NCBI RefSeq assembly: GCF_001567585.1
Contig: NZ_LRQV01000005.1
Span: forward strand, 1 to 64,000
Direction: 5' to 3'
DNA length: 64,000 bases
Source of the DNA: Micromonospora rosaria
Lineage (GTDB): Bacteria; Actinomycetota; Actinomycetes; Mycobacteriales; Micromonosporaceae
A model generated the notes under the pieces. It saw only the letters and a list, made by a program, of their open reading frames with translations. It was not told the origin of the DNA and made no database searches. The translations under genes and the position numbers were made by a program. Positions 35,358 through 44,455 of this stretch are shown here, in pieces. The first letter of the stretch is position 1. Every line of letters begins with the position of its first letter.

Positions 35358-35921
35358 TCAGAGGTTCGGTGCCGGGCGGGCGGCCCGCCACTGCGGGGCC
35401 AGCACCGACCAGACCTCGATGTCCTGCCGCTGGCCCCGGTACAGGTAGCTTTCCCGCAGCACCCCGTCGCGGCTCATGCCGAGCCGCCGGGCGACCGCGA
35501 TGCTGGCCGCGTTCGTCGACGAGACGCGCCACTCGATCCGGTGGATGCTCCGCTCCTCGACCGCCCAGTCGATGATCACGCGGCAGGCCCGGGTGACCAG
35601 GCCCCGTCCCACCGCCGCCGGCTCCAGCCAGCAGCCCGCCTCGGCGGTGCCGTTGACCAGGTCCATCGTCCGGAAGAGCACCCCACCGACCAGGTGACCC
35701 CCGAGCCAGATGCCGTAGATCCGGCCGGTGTCGGCGGCGGCCTTCTCCGCGTACGACCGCAGGAACGCCCGGCTCGACGCCAGGTCGGTGACCACGTCGG
35801 TGAGCCCCACGTACCGGCCGATGTACTCGCGTCCCCGGTCCAGGTGGGCCAGGAACTCCCCGGCCCGCCACGGCTCCAGCGGGCGCAGCTCGGCGTCGTC
35901 GCCCAGTGGCACCGCGAACAT
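35358..35921 (-). CDS. GNAT acetyltransferase (RimJ/RimL type)
   Basis: 187 residues from ATG 35921. Fold markers: LRPLEPWRAGEFLAHLDRG at the start, AEAGCWLEPAAVGRGLVTRA (acetyl-CoA loop region) and IEWRVSSTNAASIAVARRLG, followed by GVLRESYLYRGQRQDIEVW. This is the RimL-like group that acetylates protein N-termini or small amines. Stands alone; the 166 bases after it up to the hexosaminidase stop hold no recognisable gene. Confidence 0.9.
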   Translation of the reverse strand: MFAVPLGDDAELRPLEPWRAGEFLAHLDRGREYIGRYVGLTDVVTDLASSRAFLRSYAEKAAADTGRIYGIWLGGHLVGGVLFRTMDLVNGTAEAGCWLEPAAVGRGLVTRACRVIIDWAVEERSIHRIEWRVSSTNAASIAVARRLGMSRDGVLRESYLYRGQRQDIEVWSVLAPQWRAARPAPNL

Positions 35922-36037
35922 GATCAGCCTCCCCGTCCGGCGCGTCGGTCGCCCTGGGATCCTCCCACGCCCGGCACCCGTGCGGCCGGGCCGGACCCGG
36001 TCGGCTGGCGCGCACGGCGACCCACGCCGGGGGTGGA

Positions 36038-37192
36038 TCAGCCGCCGGAGTCGGCCAGCTCGGCGCCCTCCGGGGCGGTGTCGTCGTCCCGGCTGGCCAA
36101 CCAGCCGTCGGGCAGGAAGACCTTGCCGGGCGAGTTGGTCCGGCCACGCGGCTGGCCCAGCGTCTCCACCGGGAACGGCGCGTCCGGGTCGAGCTTGCCG
36201 AGCAGGTCGTCCAGCTCGGCCAGGCTGTCGATCATGGCGAGGGCCCGGCGCAGCTCGCTGCCGATCGGAAAGCCCTTGAGGTACCAGGCGACGTGCTTAC
36301 GGAAGTCGGTGCAGCCGTCCCGCTCGCCCCGGGCCGGGTTGCGGGCCCCGGCGGTGAACTGGTCGACCAGCAGCTCGGCGTGCCGGCGCATGGTCCGGGT
36401 CACCTCGCCCAGAGTGGGCAGCCGCCGCTCGGGGCGGCCCTCGAAGGCCGCTTCCAGGTCGGCGAAGAGCCACGGCCGGCCCAGGCAGCCCCGGCCGACC
36501 ACCACCCCGTCCACGCCGGTGTGCGCCACCATCCGCAGCGCGTCGTCGGCCTCCCAGATGTCGCCGTTGCCGAGCACCGGCACGTCCAGCGCCTGCTTCA
36601 GGGTGGCGATGGCGTCCCAGTCGGCGGTGCCCGAGTACCGCTGGGCGGCGGTCCGCCCGTGCAGGGCGACCCAGGCGACCCCGGCCTCCTGGGCGGCCAG
36701 CCCCGCCTCGACGTACGTCAGGTGGTCGTCGTCGATGCCCTTGCGCATCTTCACCGTGACCGGCACCCCGGCGGGTGCGGCGGCGTCCACCGCGGCCGTG
36801 ACCAGCCGGGCGAAGAGCCGGCGGCGCCACGGCAGGGCCGCCCCGCCGCCGCGCCGGGTGACCTTCGGCACCGGGCAGCCGAAGTTGAGGTCGATGTGGT
36901 CGGCGAGGTCCTTCTCCACCACGATCCGGACCGCCTGCGCGGTGGTCTCCGGGTCGGTCCCGTAGAGCTGGAGGCTGCGCGGGCGCTCGGCGTCCCCGAA
37001 GGCGATCATGCGCAGCGTCTTCGGGTTCCGCTCGACCAGCGCGACCGTCGTGATCATCTCGCAGACGTAGATCCCGCCGCCCTGCTCCCGGCAGAGCTGC
37101 CGGAACCCGACATTGGTGATCCCGGCCATCGGGGCGAGCACCACCGGCGGCCACACCTCGTGCCGCCCCAGGACCAGCCCACGCTCACTCAC
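36038..37192 (-). CDS. dusB: tRNA-dihydrouridine synthase B
   Basis: 384 residues. FMN barrel enzyme that reduces uridine to dihydrouridine in tRNA D-loops. Family blocks: VLAPMAGITNVGFRQLC, DLNFGCPVPKVTRRGGGAAL (catalytic Cys), VTVKMRKGIDDD, ALHGRTAAQRYSG and GNGDIWEADDAL, then GVVVGRGCLGRPWLF. GTG 37192 is the start; the preceding GGGTGG is a modest ribosome site. Length is slightly above average owing to a charged tail. Transcribed away from the AbiEi/DUF559 gene across a 214-base region that contains dispersed repeat copy B. Confidence 0.95.
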   Translation of the reverse strand: MSERGLVLGRHEVWPPVVLAPMAGITNVGFRQLCREQGGGIYVCEMITTVALVERNPKTLRMIAFGDAERPRSLQLYGTDPETTAQAVRIVVEKDLADHIDLNFGCPVPKVTRRGGGAALPWRRRLFARLVTAAVDAAAPAGVPVTVKMRKGIDDDHLTYVEAGLAAQEAGVAWVALHGRTAAQRYSGTADWDAIATLKQALDVPVLGNGDIWEADDALRMVAHTGVDGVVVGRGCLGRPWLFADLEAAFEGRPERRLPTLGEVTRTMRRHAELLVDQFTAGARNPARGERDGCTDFRKHVAWYLKGFPIGSELRRALAMIDSLAELDDLLGKLDPDAPFPVETLGQPRGRTNSPGKVFLPDGWLASRDDDTAPEGAELADSGG

Positions 37193-37201
37193 CCACCCAG
37201 T

Positions 37202-37258
37202 GTAAGGAAGGGCCCCCTCCTAACGCTTTCTGCATAGCAGGGGCCCCCTGTTAACACC
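37202..37258. repeat. Dispersed double-palindrome element, copy B
   Basis: First palindrome TAAGGAAGGGCCCCCTCCTA, spacer with CTTTCTGCATAG, second palindrome CAGGGGCCCCCTG followed by TTAACACC. It begins 10 bases upstream of the dusB start codon and lies between the divergent dusB and AbiEi/DUF559 genes, so it may be in the dusB leader. Confidence 0.75.
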
Positions 37259-37406
37259 GGCACACCGCAGGCGGGCCGGCCTGCGGGCGGCCGGCGCATA
37301 GCACAGTGGGCCGGTCGCCGGGGCGTCGTCCACAGGGCGGGCCGTCGTCCACAGGCGGAGCCGGCGGGGCGGACGGCGACCGGGGCGGCCCGGCAGGCTG
37401 CGGAGC

Positions 37407-38447
37407 ATGGTCGAGCACCCACCCGAGCTGGAGCGCACGGCGGAGCGCCAGCAGCAGATCGTCACCCGGGCCCAACTCCTGTCCGCCGGCCTCGACGACA
37501 TGCACCTGTACCGGCAGACCCGACGCGGCCGGTGGCAGCGGGTCCTCCCGGCGACGTACGCCCTGTTCACCGGGGCCCTCACCGACGAGCAGCGACGCAT
37601 CTCGGCCGCCCTCTACGCCGGCCCGGACGCGCAGCTCACCGGGCTGGCCGCGCTGGGCTGGTACGGCTTCCGGTACAGCCCGCGCAGCGACGCCGTCCAG
37701 TTCGTCGTGCCGCACCACGCCCGGCGCCGGTCGTCGGGGTACGCGACAATCTCCCGGGCGCTCGCGCTCGACGGCCGGGCCCGGCGCACGGCGCTCTACC
37801 CGGTCTGTTCGCCGGCCCGTGCGGTGGTCGACGCGGCCCGCGACCTGCGCCAACTCCGGCCGGTCCGGGCCGTCGTCGCGGAGGCCGTGCAACGGGGGTA
37901 CGCCGACCTGGGCGCGCTGGACGCGGAGATTCGCCGGGCCCGGCGCAGCCGCACGGCGCTGGTGCGCAGAGCGTTCGCCGAGGTCCTGGCCGGAACCCGG
38001 TCCGCGCCGGAGGCGGAGCTGCGGGAGTGCCTGGCCGGCAGCCGGGTGCTGCCGGAGGTCCTGTGGAACCCGCGCCTGTCGAGCGCGACCGGGACGCCGT
38101 TGCCCACCCCGGACGGGTACCTTGCCGACGCGGCGGTGGCGGTGGAGGTGGACTCGCAGGAGTTCCACTTCAGCCCCGGCGACTGGGCCCGCACCCTCGA
38201 CCGGCACAACGAGCTGAGCCGGTACGGCGTGCTGATCCTGCACTTCACCCCGGCGCAGGTCCGGCGGGAGCCGGCCCGGGTACGCCGCACCGTCGAGGAG
38301 GCGTACGAGTCCCGGCGCGGGCTCGGCGCCACCACCGGAGTCCACGCCGACCCTCTCCCCGGCGCACCACCCCTCGACGCGCCGTCGCCCGGCACACCAC
38401 CGCGCGATGCGCCGCCCGGGGCGATGCCCCCTCGGGAGGGGGTGTGA
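37407..38447 (+). CDS. AbiEi-like/DUF559-like protein
   Basis: 346 residues from ATG 37407 (GGAG nearby). The N-terminal ~60 residues look like the AbiEi-type winged helix (IVTRAQLLSAGLDDMHLYRQ; RGRWQRVLPATYALFTG), then a middle helical domain. The C-terminal third resembles a Vsr/DUF559 PD-(D/E)xK nuclease: LPTPDGYLADAAVAVEVDSQ holds candidate D and E-x-D residues, then YGVLILHFTPAQVRREPARV. Actinobacteria have many solitary copies of this architecture, function unknown. No partner nucleotidyltransferase toxin lies next to it. The last residues are Pro-rich and the stop codon falls at the first bases of repeat copy C. Confidence 0.8.
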   Translation: MVEHPPELERTAERQQQIVTRAQLLSAGLDDMHLYRQTRRGRWQRVLPATYALFTGALTDEQRRISAALYAGPDAQLTGLAALGWYGFRYSPRSDAVQFVVPHHARRRSSGYATISRALALDGRARRTALYPVCSPARAVVDAARDLRQLRPVRAVVAEAVQRGYADLGALDAEIRRARRSRTALVRRAFAEVLAGTRSAPEAELRECLAGSRVLPEVLWNPRLSSATGTPLPTPDGYLADAAVAVEVDSQEFHFSPGDWARTLDRHNELSRYGVLILHFTPAQVRREPARVRRTVEEAYESRRGLGATTGVHADPLPGAPPLDAPSPGTPPRDAPPGAMPPREGV

Positions 38448-38496
38448 GAAGGGGCCCCTTCTCGACCGTAGAGGTTAAGAAGGGGCCCTTCCTTAC
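38441..38496. repeat. Dispersed double-palindrome element, copy C
   Basis: GAGAAGGGGCCCCTTCTC is a perfect 18-base palindrome, then GACCGTAGAG, then TTAAGAAGGGGCCCTTCCTT. It fills the gap between the stops of two convergent genes (AbiEi/DUF559 stop at 38445-38447; glyQS stop at 38501-38503), a position suited to a bidirectional terminator. Confidence 0.8.
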
Positions 38497-38500
38497 AACC

Positions 38501-39880
38501 TCAGCAGCCGGGGAGGCGCTCGATCAGGTACCGCTCGACCTGGTCGAGGGAGATCCGCTCCTGGGTCATGGTGTCCCGGTTGCGAACGGTCACCGCGTTG
38601 TCGTCCAGGGTGTCGAAGTCGACGGTGACGCAGAACGGGGTGCCGATCTCGTCCTGGCGGCGGTACCGGCGGCCGATGGCCTGCGAGTCGTCGAACTCGA
38701 CCACCCAGCGCTTGCGCAGGTCGGCGGCGAGCCCCTTGGCCTTCGGGGAGAGCGCCTCGTTGCGCGACAGCGGCAGCACGGCCACCTTGACCGGGGCGAG
38801 CCGGGGGTCGAACCGCATGACGGTGCGCTTGTCCACGCCGCCCTTGGTGTTCGGGGCCTCGTCCTCGTCGTACGCCTCCAGCAGGAAGGCCAGCACCGCA
38901 CGGGTCAGGCCGGCGGCCGGCTCGATCACGTACGGGATCCAGCGCTCGCCCTTGGTCTGGTCGAAGTACGACAGGTCGACGCCGGAGTGCTTGCTGTGCG
39001 TGGCGAGGTCGAAGTCGGTCCGGTTGGCGATCCCCTCCAGCTCGGCGAACTCGGTGCCGCCGAACTGGAACTTGTACTCGATGTCGACGGTGCGCTTCGA
39101 GTAGTGGGAGAGCTTCTCCTTGGGGTGCTCGTAGAAGCGCAGGTTCCCCTCGGTCAGCCCCAGGTCGACGTACCAGTTCCAGCGCTCCTGCAACCAGTAC
39201 TCGTGCCAGGTCTCGTCGGTGCCCGGCTCGACGAAGAACTCCATCTCCATCTGCTCGAACTCGCGGGTCCGGAAGATGAAGTTGCCGGGGGTGATCTCGT
39301 TGCGGAACGACTTGCCGGTCTGCGCGATACCGAACGGCGGCTTCTTGCGGGCGACCGTCTCGACGTTGCGGTAGTTGACGAAGATGCCCTGGGCGGTCTC
39401 CGGCCGCAGGTAGTGCAGCCCCTCGTCGCTCTCCACCGGGCCGAGGTAGGTCTTCATCAGGCCGTTGAACATCTTCGGCTCGGTGAAGGTGCCCTTGTTG
39501 CCGCAGTTGGGGCAGTTCAGCTCGGTCAGCGAGGTCAGCGGCTTGCCGTGCTTGGCCTCGTACGCCTCTTCGAGGTGGTCGGCGCGGAACCGCTTGTGGC
39601 AGGACTGACACTCGGTGAGCGGGTCGACGAACTCGGCGATGTGGCCGCTGGCCTCCCAGACCTTGCGGGCCAGGATGACCGCCGAGTCCAGGCCGACGAC
39701 GTCGTCGCGCTGCTGGACCATGGTCCGCCACCACTGCCGGCGGACGTTCTCCTTCAGCTCCACGCCGAGCGGACCGTAGTCCCACGCCGACCGGGTGCCT
39801 CCGTAGATCTCACTGGAGGGGAAGACGAAACCCCGGCGCTTGGCGAGGCTGACGACGGCGTCGATACGGTCGGCTGGCAT
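38501..39880 (-). CDS. glyQS: Glycyl-tRNA synthetase (alpha2 type)
   Basis: 459 residues; charges tRNA-Gly. ATG 39880 with a perfect AGGAGGAAAC ribosome site. Class II motifs: [17 protein letters not shown] block [18 protein letters not shown] at the start, motif 2 in [19 protein letters not shown], and motif 3 in [20 protein letters not shown]. The inserted zinc ribbon is CQSCHKRF with CPNCGNKG (residues about 90-130). The anticodon-binding domain is C-terminal. Usual length for actinobacteria. No T-box leader is visible in the 112 bases upstream. Confidence 0.97.
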   Translation of the reverse strand: MPADRIDAVVSLAKRRGFVFPSSEIYGGTRSAWDYGPLGVELKENVRRQWWRTMVQQRDDVVGLDSAVILARKVWEASGHIAEFVDPLTECQSCHKRFRADHLEEAYEAKHGKPLTSLTELNCPNCGNKGTFTEPKMFNGLMKTYLGPVESDEGLHYLRPETAQGIFVNYRNVETVARKKPPFGIAQTGKSFRNEITPGNFIFRTREFEQMEMEFFVEPGTDETWHEYWLQERWNWYVDLGLTEGNLRFYEHPKEKLSHYSKRTVDIEYKFQFGGTEFAELEGIANRTDFDLATHSKHSGVDLSYFDQTKGERWIPYVIEPAAGLTRAVLAFLLEAYDEDEAPNTKGGVDKRTVMRFDPRLAPVKVAVLPLSRNEALSPKAKGLAADLRKRWVVEFDDSQAIGRRYRRQDEIGTPFCVTVDFDTLDDNAVTVRNRDTMTQERISLDQVERYLIERLPGC

Positions 39881-39992
39881 GTTTCCTCCTACGCCGACTG
39901 GCGGTCGGCGGGGACGTGAGGTGGACGGTACGTACGGTCGGGACAACGGTACGACCACCGGGGTCCCGACCCCCGCACATTACCGGTGACGG

Positions 39993-40679
39993 TCAGTCGA
40001 CCCCGCAGACCTCCAGGCCGCCGCTCTGGGTGTCCGGTGCCAGGGTGACCCGCTGGGTGCCCCGGTCCCCGTCGGCGTAGCTGACGTCCACGGTCACGGT
40101 GAGGTTGACCTCGTCGACGTTCTGCACCCGGAACGAGGAGATCTCCGGCTCGGCGGCGGTCCGCCGCTCGAAGTCCGGCTTCGTCTCGCGGCGCCGCTCG
40201 GCGGGGCAGAGCATGTCGTACGCCTCGCCGTACTTCTTCTCCACCAGCGCCCGGTAGTAGTCGTCGGTGACCGCCCGCCCCTGCTCGTCGAGGGCGCGCA
40301 CGTTGGTCACCGCCAGCCCGACCATCGCCGCGCCGCCGCCACCGCAGCAGAGCAGCACCGCCAGCGCCCCGACGCCGAGCCCGAGCCAGAGCCGTTTCTG
40401 CCCGCCCTCGGTCGGGGGCGCGGCGAAGGGCGGGGCCACCCCCGGCCCCGGCGGCGGGGGCGGGAGCGACCCCGGTGGCGGGGCGGACTGCCCCAGCGTC
40501 GGCGCGGGCGACCCCGGCGGCGGCCCGGACTGCCCCGGTGGTGGGGGTGACCCCGGGTGCGCCGGGCCGTCGGGCGGCAGGGCGGGCGCGGCCGGGTGCG
40601 CCGCCGCGCCGGGCCCGTCCGTCGCCGGTCCGGGCGGCACCGGGTACGGCTGCGGGGTGGCCGGTCCGGGATCGGTCAT
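39993..40679 (-). CDS. Proline-rich single-pass membrane protein, hypothetical
   Basis: 228 residues from ATG 40679. Residues 1-95 are Pro/Gly/Ala-rich; a single membrane segment follows (LWLGLGVGALAVLLCCGGGG), then an external domain of about 105 residues (VTDDYYRALVEKKYGEAYDM; EISSFRVQNVDEVNLTVTV) with the look of the DUF4878/NTF2-like group. Such proteins are common in actinobacteria with unknown function. It lies 23 bases from the ABM-like gene in the same direction, so they may share a transcript. Confidence 0.75.
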   Translation of the reverse strand: MTDPGPATPQPYPVPPGPATDGPGAAAHPAAPALPPDGPAHPGSPPPPGQSGPPPGSPAPTLGQSAPPPGSLPPPPPGPGVAPPFAAPPTEGGQKRLWLGLGVGALAVLLCCGGGGAAMVGLAVTNVRALDEQGRAVTDDYYRALVEKKYGEAYDMLCPAERRRETKPDFERRTAAEPEISSFRVQNVDEVNLTVTVDVSYADGDRGTQRVTLAPDTQSGGLEVCGVD

Positions 40680-40702
40680 ACGTGCAGGGTAGTGCCCGGA
40701 GT

Positions 40703-41044
40703 TCAGCGGTACGGTTCAGCCGCCCGATCACTGGCGGCCACCACCACCGCGCCCCCGGCCGCGGCGCTGGCCAGCGCCTCGTACGCGGAGGGCTCGTCGA
40801 TCGACTCGGCGAGCAGCGGCGTGGCGTGGATCTTGACGTCGAAGTCGCCGAGCGCCCGCCGGTACGTGCCGACCGACTCCCACTCGGTGAGCAGGCTCCA
40901 GTGGCGCGGGTCGTCCAGCGCCCGCAGCAGCTGCCCGCGCAGGTAGCCGGGGCGGGCGGCGAGCGCGGTGAGGGCGGCGTGCGCCCGCTCGGTGAAGGTG
41001 TCGGCGGCGTCGGGTTCCACCACGAACCGGTTGGTGACCAGCAC
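40703..41044 (-). CDS. Antibiotic-biosynthesis-monooxygenase (ABM) domain protein
   Basis: 113 residues from GTG 41044, with GAGGAGGACC upstream. The domain runs VLVTNRFVVEPDAADTFTER through RPGYLRGQLLRALDDPRHW to LLTEWESVGTYRRALGDFDV, the small dimeric ferredoxin-like fold of ABM and heme-degrading relatives. Conserved catalytic residues of heme oxygenases (Asn/Trp/His) are not all obvious, so function is open. It is divergent from the small membrane protein at 41072, sharing 27 bases between starts. Confidence 0.8.
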   Translation of the reverse strand: MLVTNRFVVEPDAADTFTERAHAALTALAARPGYLRGQLLRALDDPRHWSLLTEWESVGTYRRALGDFDVKIHATPLLAESIDEPSAYEALASAAAGGAVVVAASDRAAEPYR

Positions 41045-41071
41045 CCGGGTCCTCCTCGTAGAGTCTGTGGC

Positions 41072-41329
41072 ATGCAGCGTACGCAGCGGTCCCTGCCGGC
41101 CCGACTGGCCGGGCTGAATCCGACGGCGGTGTTCCTGGCCACCCTGGCGCTGGTCCTGGTGGCGCTCTTCGCGCCGGGCCCGCTGGGCGGACTGTTGTTG
41201 CTGCTGCTCGCGGGGGGTCTGGTCGCCCTGTCGGTGACCACCTGGCCGGTGCAGACCCCGGCGAACCGGGCGATCCGGCTGATCGTGATCACGGCGCTGG
41301 TCGCGCTGGCCCTGGCCAGGATCCTCTGA
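41072..41329 (+). CDS. Small two-helix membrane protein (DUF6703-like)
   Basis: 85 residues, MQRTQRSLPARLAGLNPTAV. Basic N-terminus, then three hydrophobic runs (FLATLALVLVALFAPGPLGG; LLLLLLAGGLVALSVTTW; AIRLIVITALVALALARIL). The layout and the LNPTAVFL start fit DUF6703 proteins of actinobacteria as I recall them, but I cannot check. Function unknown. Confidence 0.7.
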   Translation: MQRTQRSLPARLAGLNPTAVFLATLALVLVALFAPGPLGGLLLLLLAGGLVALSVTTWPVQTPANRAIRLIVITALVALALARIL

Positions 41330-41421
41330 GCCCGCCGACGATCCCGGCGACCCGCCGGGTCGGCTCGGCACGCCGGCACTCCGCACCGGTCCCGAGCAGG
41401 GCTCATGCAATCATGCGGCTT

Positions 41422-41438
41422 TGACAATCAATTTCGTT
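41422..41438 (+). promoter_or_regulatory. Zur-like box before znuA
   Basis: TGACAATCAATTTCGTT resembles the AT-rich actinobacterial Zur operator (TGA-AAT-ATT-TCA pattern) and includes most of a perfect -35 hexamer TTGACA at 41421-41426. It ends 18 bases before ATG 41457. A zur gene follows in the same block, so zinc repression is likely. Confidence 0.6.
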
Positions 41439-41456
41439 AGGGCGGAGAGTGGGGCC

Positions 41457-42485
41457 ATGAACAGCCGCTCCACTCCCCGTACCCTGGCCGCCGTCACCAC
41501 CGCCCTGATCGCCCTGGGCGGCGCGGTGGCGTGCGGCACCGACGAGACCGCCGGCAGCGACCCGGACCGCATCGACGTGGTCGCCGGCTTCTACCCGTTG
41601 CAGTTCGTCACCGAGCGGGTCGGTGGGGACGCGGTGACCGTCACCAACCTGGCCAAGCCGGGAGCCCATCCGCACGACATGGAGCTGAGCCCGAGCCAGG
41701 TCGGCCAGATCAGCCAGGCCGAGCTGGTGGTCTTCCTGGACGGCTTCCAGCCCGCGGTGGACACCGCCGTCGAGCAGAACGCCGAGGACCGGGCCTTCGA
41801 CGTGGCCACCGTGCAGCCGTTGCTGGACGCCGCCGCCGGCGGGCACAGCCACGACCACGGTGACGGGGACGACCACGGGGGCGAGGACGGGCACGACCAC
41901 GACCACGAGGAGAAGCCGGCGGGCCCGACGCAGCCGGCCGAGGAGCAGCACACGGACGGCGACGGGGCCAAGGACCCGCACGTCTGGCTCGACCCGACCC
42001 GACTGGCGACCATCGGCGACAAGCTCGCCGAGCGGCTCGGGCAGCTCGCCCCGGAGCGGGCCGCCGACTTCACCACCCGCGCCCAGCAGCTCCGTACCGA
42101 GCTGGAGCAGCTCGACGGCGAGTTCACCGCGGGGCTGGAGACCTGCCAGCGCCGGGAGATCGTGGTCAGCCACACCGCCTTCGGCTACCTGACCCAGCGG
42201 TACGAGCTGGAGCAGATCGGCATCACCGGGCTGACCCCGGAGAACGAGCCCTCCCCCCAGCGTCTCGCCGCGGTCGCCGAGGAGGCCCGGACGCACAAGG
42301 CCACCACGATCTTCTTCGAGACGCTGGTCAGCCCGAAGGTCGCCGAGACCATCGCCGCCGAGGTCGGCGCGAAGACCGCCGTCCTGGATCCGCTGGAGGG
42401 ACTGTCCGCGACGGGCGACGGCGACTATTTTTCGGTGATGCGCGCCAACCTCCAGGCTCTCCGAACGGCTCTGAGCTGCTCGTGA
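41457..42485 (+). CDS. znuA: Zinc ABC transporter substrate-binding lipoprotein
   Basis: 342 residues. Signal peptide ending at lipobox-like GAVAC (Cys about residue 24). Cluster A-1 metal protein with ligand His residues in [24 protein letters not shown] and [16 protein letters not shown], and a late Asp/Glu region. Between the first two lies a His/Asp/Gly-rich loop of about 40 residues ([20 protein letters not shown]), typical of zinc-specific ZnuA/AztC types and absent from manganese ones. It delivers Zn(II) to the ZnuCB pump. The downstream ATPase start overlaps its stop (GTGA). Confidence 0.93.
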   Translation: MNSRSTPRTLAAVTTALIALGGAVACGTDETAGSDPDRIDVVAGFYPLQFVTERVGGDAVTVTNLAKPGAHPHDMELSPSQVGQISQAELVVFLDGFQPAVDTAVEQNAEDRAFDVATVQPLLDAAAGGHSHDHGDGDDHGGEDGHDHDHEEKPAGPTQPAEEQHTDGDGAKDPHVWLDPTRLATIGDKLAERLGQLAPERAADFTTRAQQLRTELEQLDGEFTAGLETCQRREIVVSHTAFGYLTQRYELEQIGITGLTPENEPSPQRLAAVAEEARTHKATTIFFETLVSPKVAETIAAEVGAKTAVLDPLEGLSATGDGDYFSVMRANLQALRTALSCS

Positions 42486-43243
42486 GCACACCTGTCATCT
42501 CCGTCACACACGGGGCGGTCGGTTACGACGGCCGCCCCGTGCTGCGGGACGTCTCGTTCACCGTCACCGCCGGTGACGTGGTCGCCGTGCTCGGGGCCAA
42601 CGGCTCCGGCAAGTCGACCCTGATCCGCGCGGTACTCGGGCTGGTCCCGCTCACCGCCGGCTCCGTCGAGCTGTTCGGCACCCCGCAGCGCCGGTTCCGC
42701 CGGTGGCACCGGATCGGGTACGTCCCGCAGCGCCTCGGCGCCGGCAGCGGCGTACCGGCCACCGTCCGGGAGGTCGTCGCCTCCGGCCGGCTGGCCCGCC
42801 GGGGGGTGCTGCGGCCCCCCGGCGCCGCCGACCGGGCCGCCGTGGCCGCCGCGCTGGACGCCGTCGGCCTCGCCGACCGGGCCCGCGACCCGGTCGCCAC
42901 CCTCTCCGGCGGCCAGCAGCAACGCACCCTGATCGCCCGCGCCCTGGCCGGGCAGCCGGACCTGCTGGTCCTCGACGAGCCCACCGCCGGGGTCGACGCG
43001 GCCAGCCAGGAGGCCTTCGCCACGGCGCTGCGCGGCTTCGTCGCCGGCGGCGGGACCGTGCTCCTGGTCGCCCACGAGCTGGGCCCGCTGCGCCCGGTGA
43101 TCAACCGGGCGCTGGTGGTGCACCAGGGCGGCATCGCCCACGACGGCGCGGTGCCGGAGCCGGCCGGGCACCACGCCGAGCCCGACCACGACCACGTGCA
43201 CCCGCACGGTCCCGACGAGCCCGTGGGGCTGTGGAGCAGATGA
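42482..43243 (+). CDS. znuC: Zinc ABC transporter ATPase
   Basis: 253 residues from GTG 42482. Walker [12 protein letters not shown] near residue 40, Q-loop in IGYVPQRLG, signature [12 protein letters not shown], Walker [13 protein letters not shown], switch His in [10 protein letters not shown]. The tail is His-rich ([14 protein letters not shown]), which may bind zinc and sense or buffer it. Pairs with the permease encoded next; overlapping stops and starts couple all three genes. Confidence 0.94.
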   Translation: MSTPVISVTHGAVGYDGRPVLRDVSFTVTAGDVVAVLGANGSGKSTLIRAVLGLVPLTAGSVELFGTPQRRFRRWHRIGYVPQRLGAGSGVPATVREVVASGRLARRGVLRPPGAADRAAVAAALDAVGLADRARDPVATLSGGQQQRTLIARALAGQPDLLVLDEPTAGVDAASQEAFATALRGFVAGGGTVLLVAHELGPLRPVINRALVVHQGGIAHDGAVPEPAGHHAEPDHDHVHPHGPDEPVGLWSR

Positions 43244-44112
43244 GCATCGAACTCTTCCAGTACCCGTACATGCAGCGGGCCCTGATCGGCGCCCTGGTGA
43301 TCGGCCTGGCCGCCCCGGCGCTCGGCATCTACCTGGTGCAGCGCCGGCTGGCGCTGATCGGCGACGGGGTGGGGCACGTGGCGCTGACCGGGGTCGGCGC
43401 CGGGCTGCTGCTCAACCGGTCCCCGGTGCTGGTGGCGGTGGTCGCGGCGATCATCGGGGCGGTCACCATCGAACTGGTCCGGGCCCGGGGGCGGACCAGC
43501 GGCGACCTCGCCCTGGCGCTGCTCTTCTACGGCGGCATAGCCGGCGGCGTGATGCTGGTCGGGCTCTCCGACAGCACCAACGCCAACCTCAACGCGTACC
43601 TGTTCGGCTCGCTGACCACCATCTCGTCGACCGACCTGACCACCATCGCGGTGCTCGGCGCGGCGATCACGGTGATCATGCTGGCGCTGCGCCCGGCGCT
43701 CTTCGCGGTCTGCCACGACGAGGAGTACGCCCGGGTCTCCGGCCTGCCGGTGCGTACCCTCAACCTGCTGCTCGCGGTCACCACGGCGGTGACCGTCACG
43801 ATCGCCATGCGGGCCGTCGGGGTGCTGCTGATCAGCGCGTTGATGGTGGTGCCGGTGGCCACCGCGCAGCAGGTCACCCGGGGGTTCCGCAGCACCATGA
43901 CGGCGGCGATGGCGCTCGGGCTCTTCGCCGCCGGGGGCGGGATCTTCGTCGCCGCCAACGCCGACACCGCGCCGGGGGCCTCGGTGGTGCTGTTGGCGAT
44001 CGCGTCGTTCCTGGTCGTGGCGGTCGCCGGGGCGGCCTGGCGGGTGCTGCGCCGCCGCCGGGCCCCGGTCGCCGCACCCTCCCCCGAGCCGCACGAGGTG
44101 GTGCTGGGCTGA
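43240..44112 (+). CDS. znuB: Zinc ABC transporter permease
   Basis: 290 residues with eight or nine hydrophobic segments, ABC-3 family. Family blocks: [40 protein letters not shown] and [19 protein letters not shown]. Starts at ATG 43240 overlapping znuC (ATGA). It forms the zinc channel; the C-terminus is basic and Pro-rich. The spacing to smtB is 43 bases and contains a palindrome, so smtB-zur probably has its own promoter. Confidence 0.94.
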   Translation: MSIELFQYPYMQRALIGALVIGLAAPALGIYLVQRRLALIGDGVGHVALTGVGAGLLLNRSPVLVAVVAAIIGAVTIELVRARGRTSGDLALALLFYGGIAGGVMLVGLSDSTNANLNAYLFGSLTTISSTDLTTIAVLGAAITVIMLALRPALFAVCHDEEYARVSGLPVRTLNLLLAVTTAVTVTIAMRAVGVLLISALMVVPVATAQQVTRGFRSTMTAAMALGLFAAGGGIFVAANADTAPGASVVLLAIASFLVVAVAGAAWRVLRRRRAPVAAPSPEPHEVVLG

Positions 44113-44134
44113 TCCTGGTTGCCGACCGCCCGCT

Positions 44135-44150
44135 GGTAACGGTTACCGTT
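44135..44150 (+). promoter_or_regulatory. Overlapping palindromes, candidate SmtB operator
   Basis: GGTAAC-G-GTTACC (44135-44147) overlaps AACGGT-T-ACCGTT (44138-44150). They end 5 bases before the GTG of the SmtB-like gene, whose transcript may be leaderless (TTGCCG at 44119 and TACCGT at 44144 are a possible, 19-base-spaced promoter). Regulation by SmtB is inferred. Confidence 0.55.
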
Positions 44151-44155
44151 GCAGA

Positions 44156-44455
44156 GTGACCAGCGCGAACGGCTACGACTCGTACGAGGGTGCGAGCGAG
44201 TTGCTGCGGGCGCTCTCGGCACCGATCCGGCTGGCCATCGTCAGCGAACTGGCCGAGGGCGAACGCTGCGTGCACGAGCTGGTGGAGAAGCTCGGCGCGA
44301 CCCAGCCGCTGGTCTCCCAGCACCTGCGGGTGCTGCGCGGTGCCGGGGTGGTACGCGGCTCGCGGCGCGGCCGGGAGATCGCCTACGCCCTGGTCGACGA
44401 GCACGTCGCGCACATCGTGGCCGACGCGGTCGATCACGCCGGGGAGGGATCGTGA
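44156..44455 (+). CDS. smtB: ArsR/SmtB-family zinc-responsive repressor
   Basis: 99 residues from GTG 44156. Winged helix in LVEKLGATQPLVSQHLRVLR, then wing VVRGSRRGREIAYAL. The last helix holds DEHVAHIVADAVDHAGE, which matches the alpha-5 zinc site of SmtB/CzrA (Asp-x-His, then His eleven residues on and Glu three further) position for position. It should release DNA when zinc is high. Overlaps zur by four bases (GTGA), as in the Mycobacterium tuberculosis smtB-zur operon. The symbol is by analogy. Confidence 0.92.
   Translation: MTSANGYDSYEGASELLRALSAPIRLAIVSELAEGERCVHELVEKLGATQPLVSQHLRVLRGAGVVRGSRRGREIAYALVDEHVAHIVADAVDHAGEGS

Noticed and set aside
39881..39992. T-box or other leader in front of glyQS
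   Set aside because: Only about 110 bases with no specifier loop or T-box consensus.
41421..41426. TTGACA as the -35 of a normal promoter for znuA
   Set aside because: No -10 hexamer occurs 16-18 bases downstream; the match falls inside the Zur-like box.
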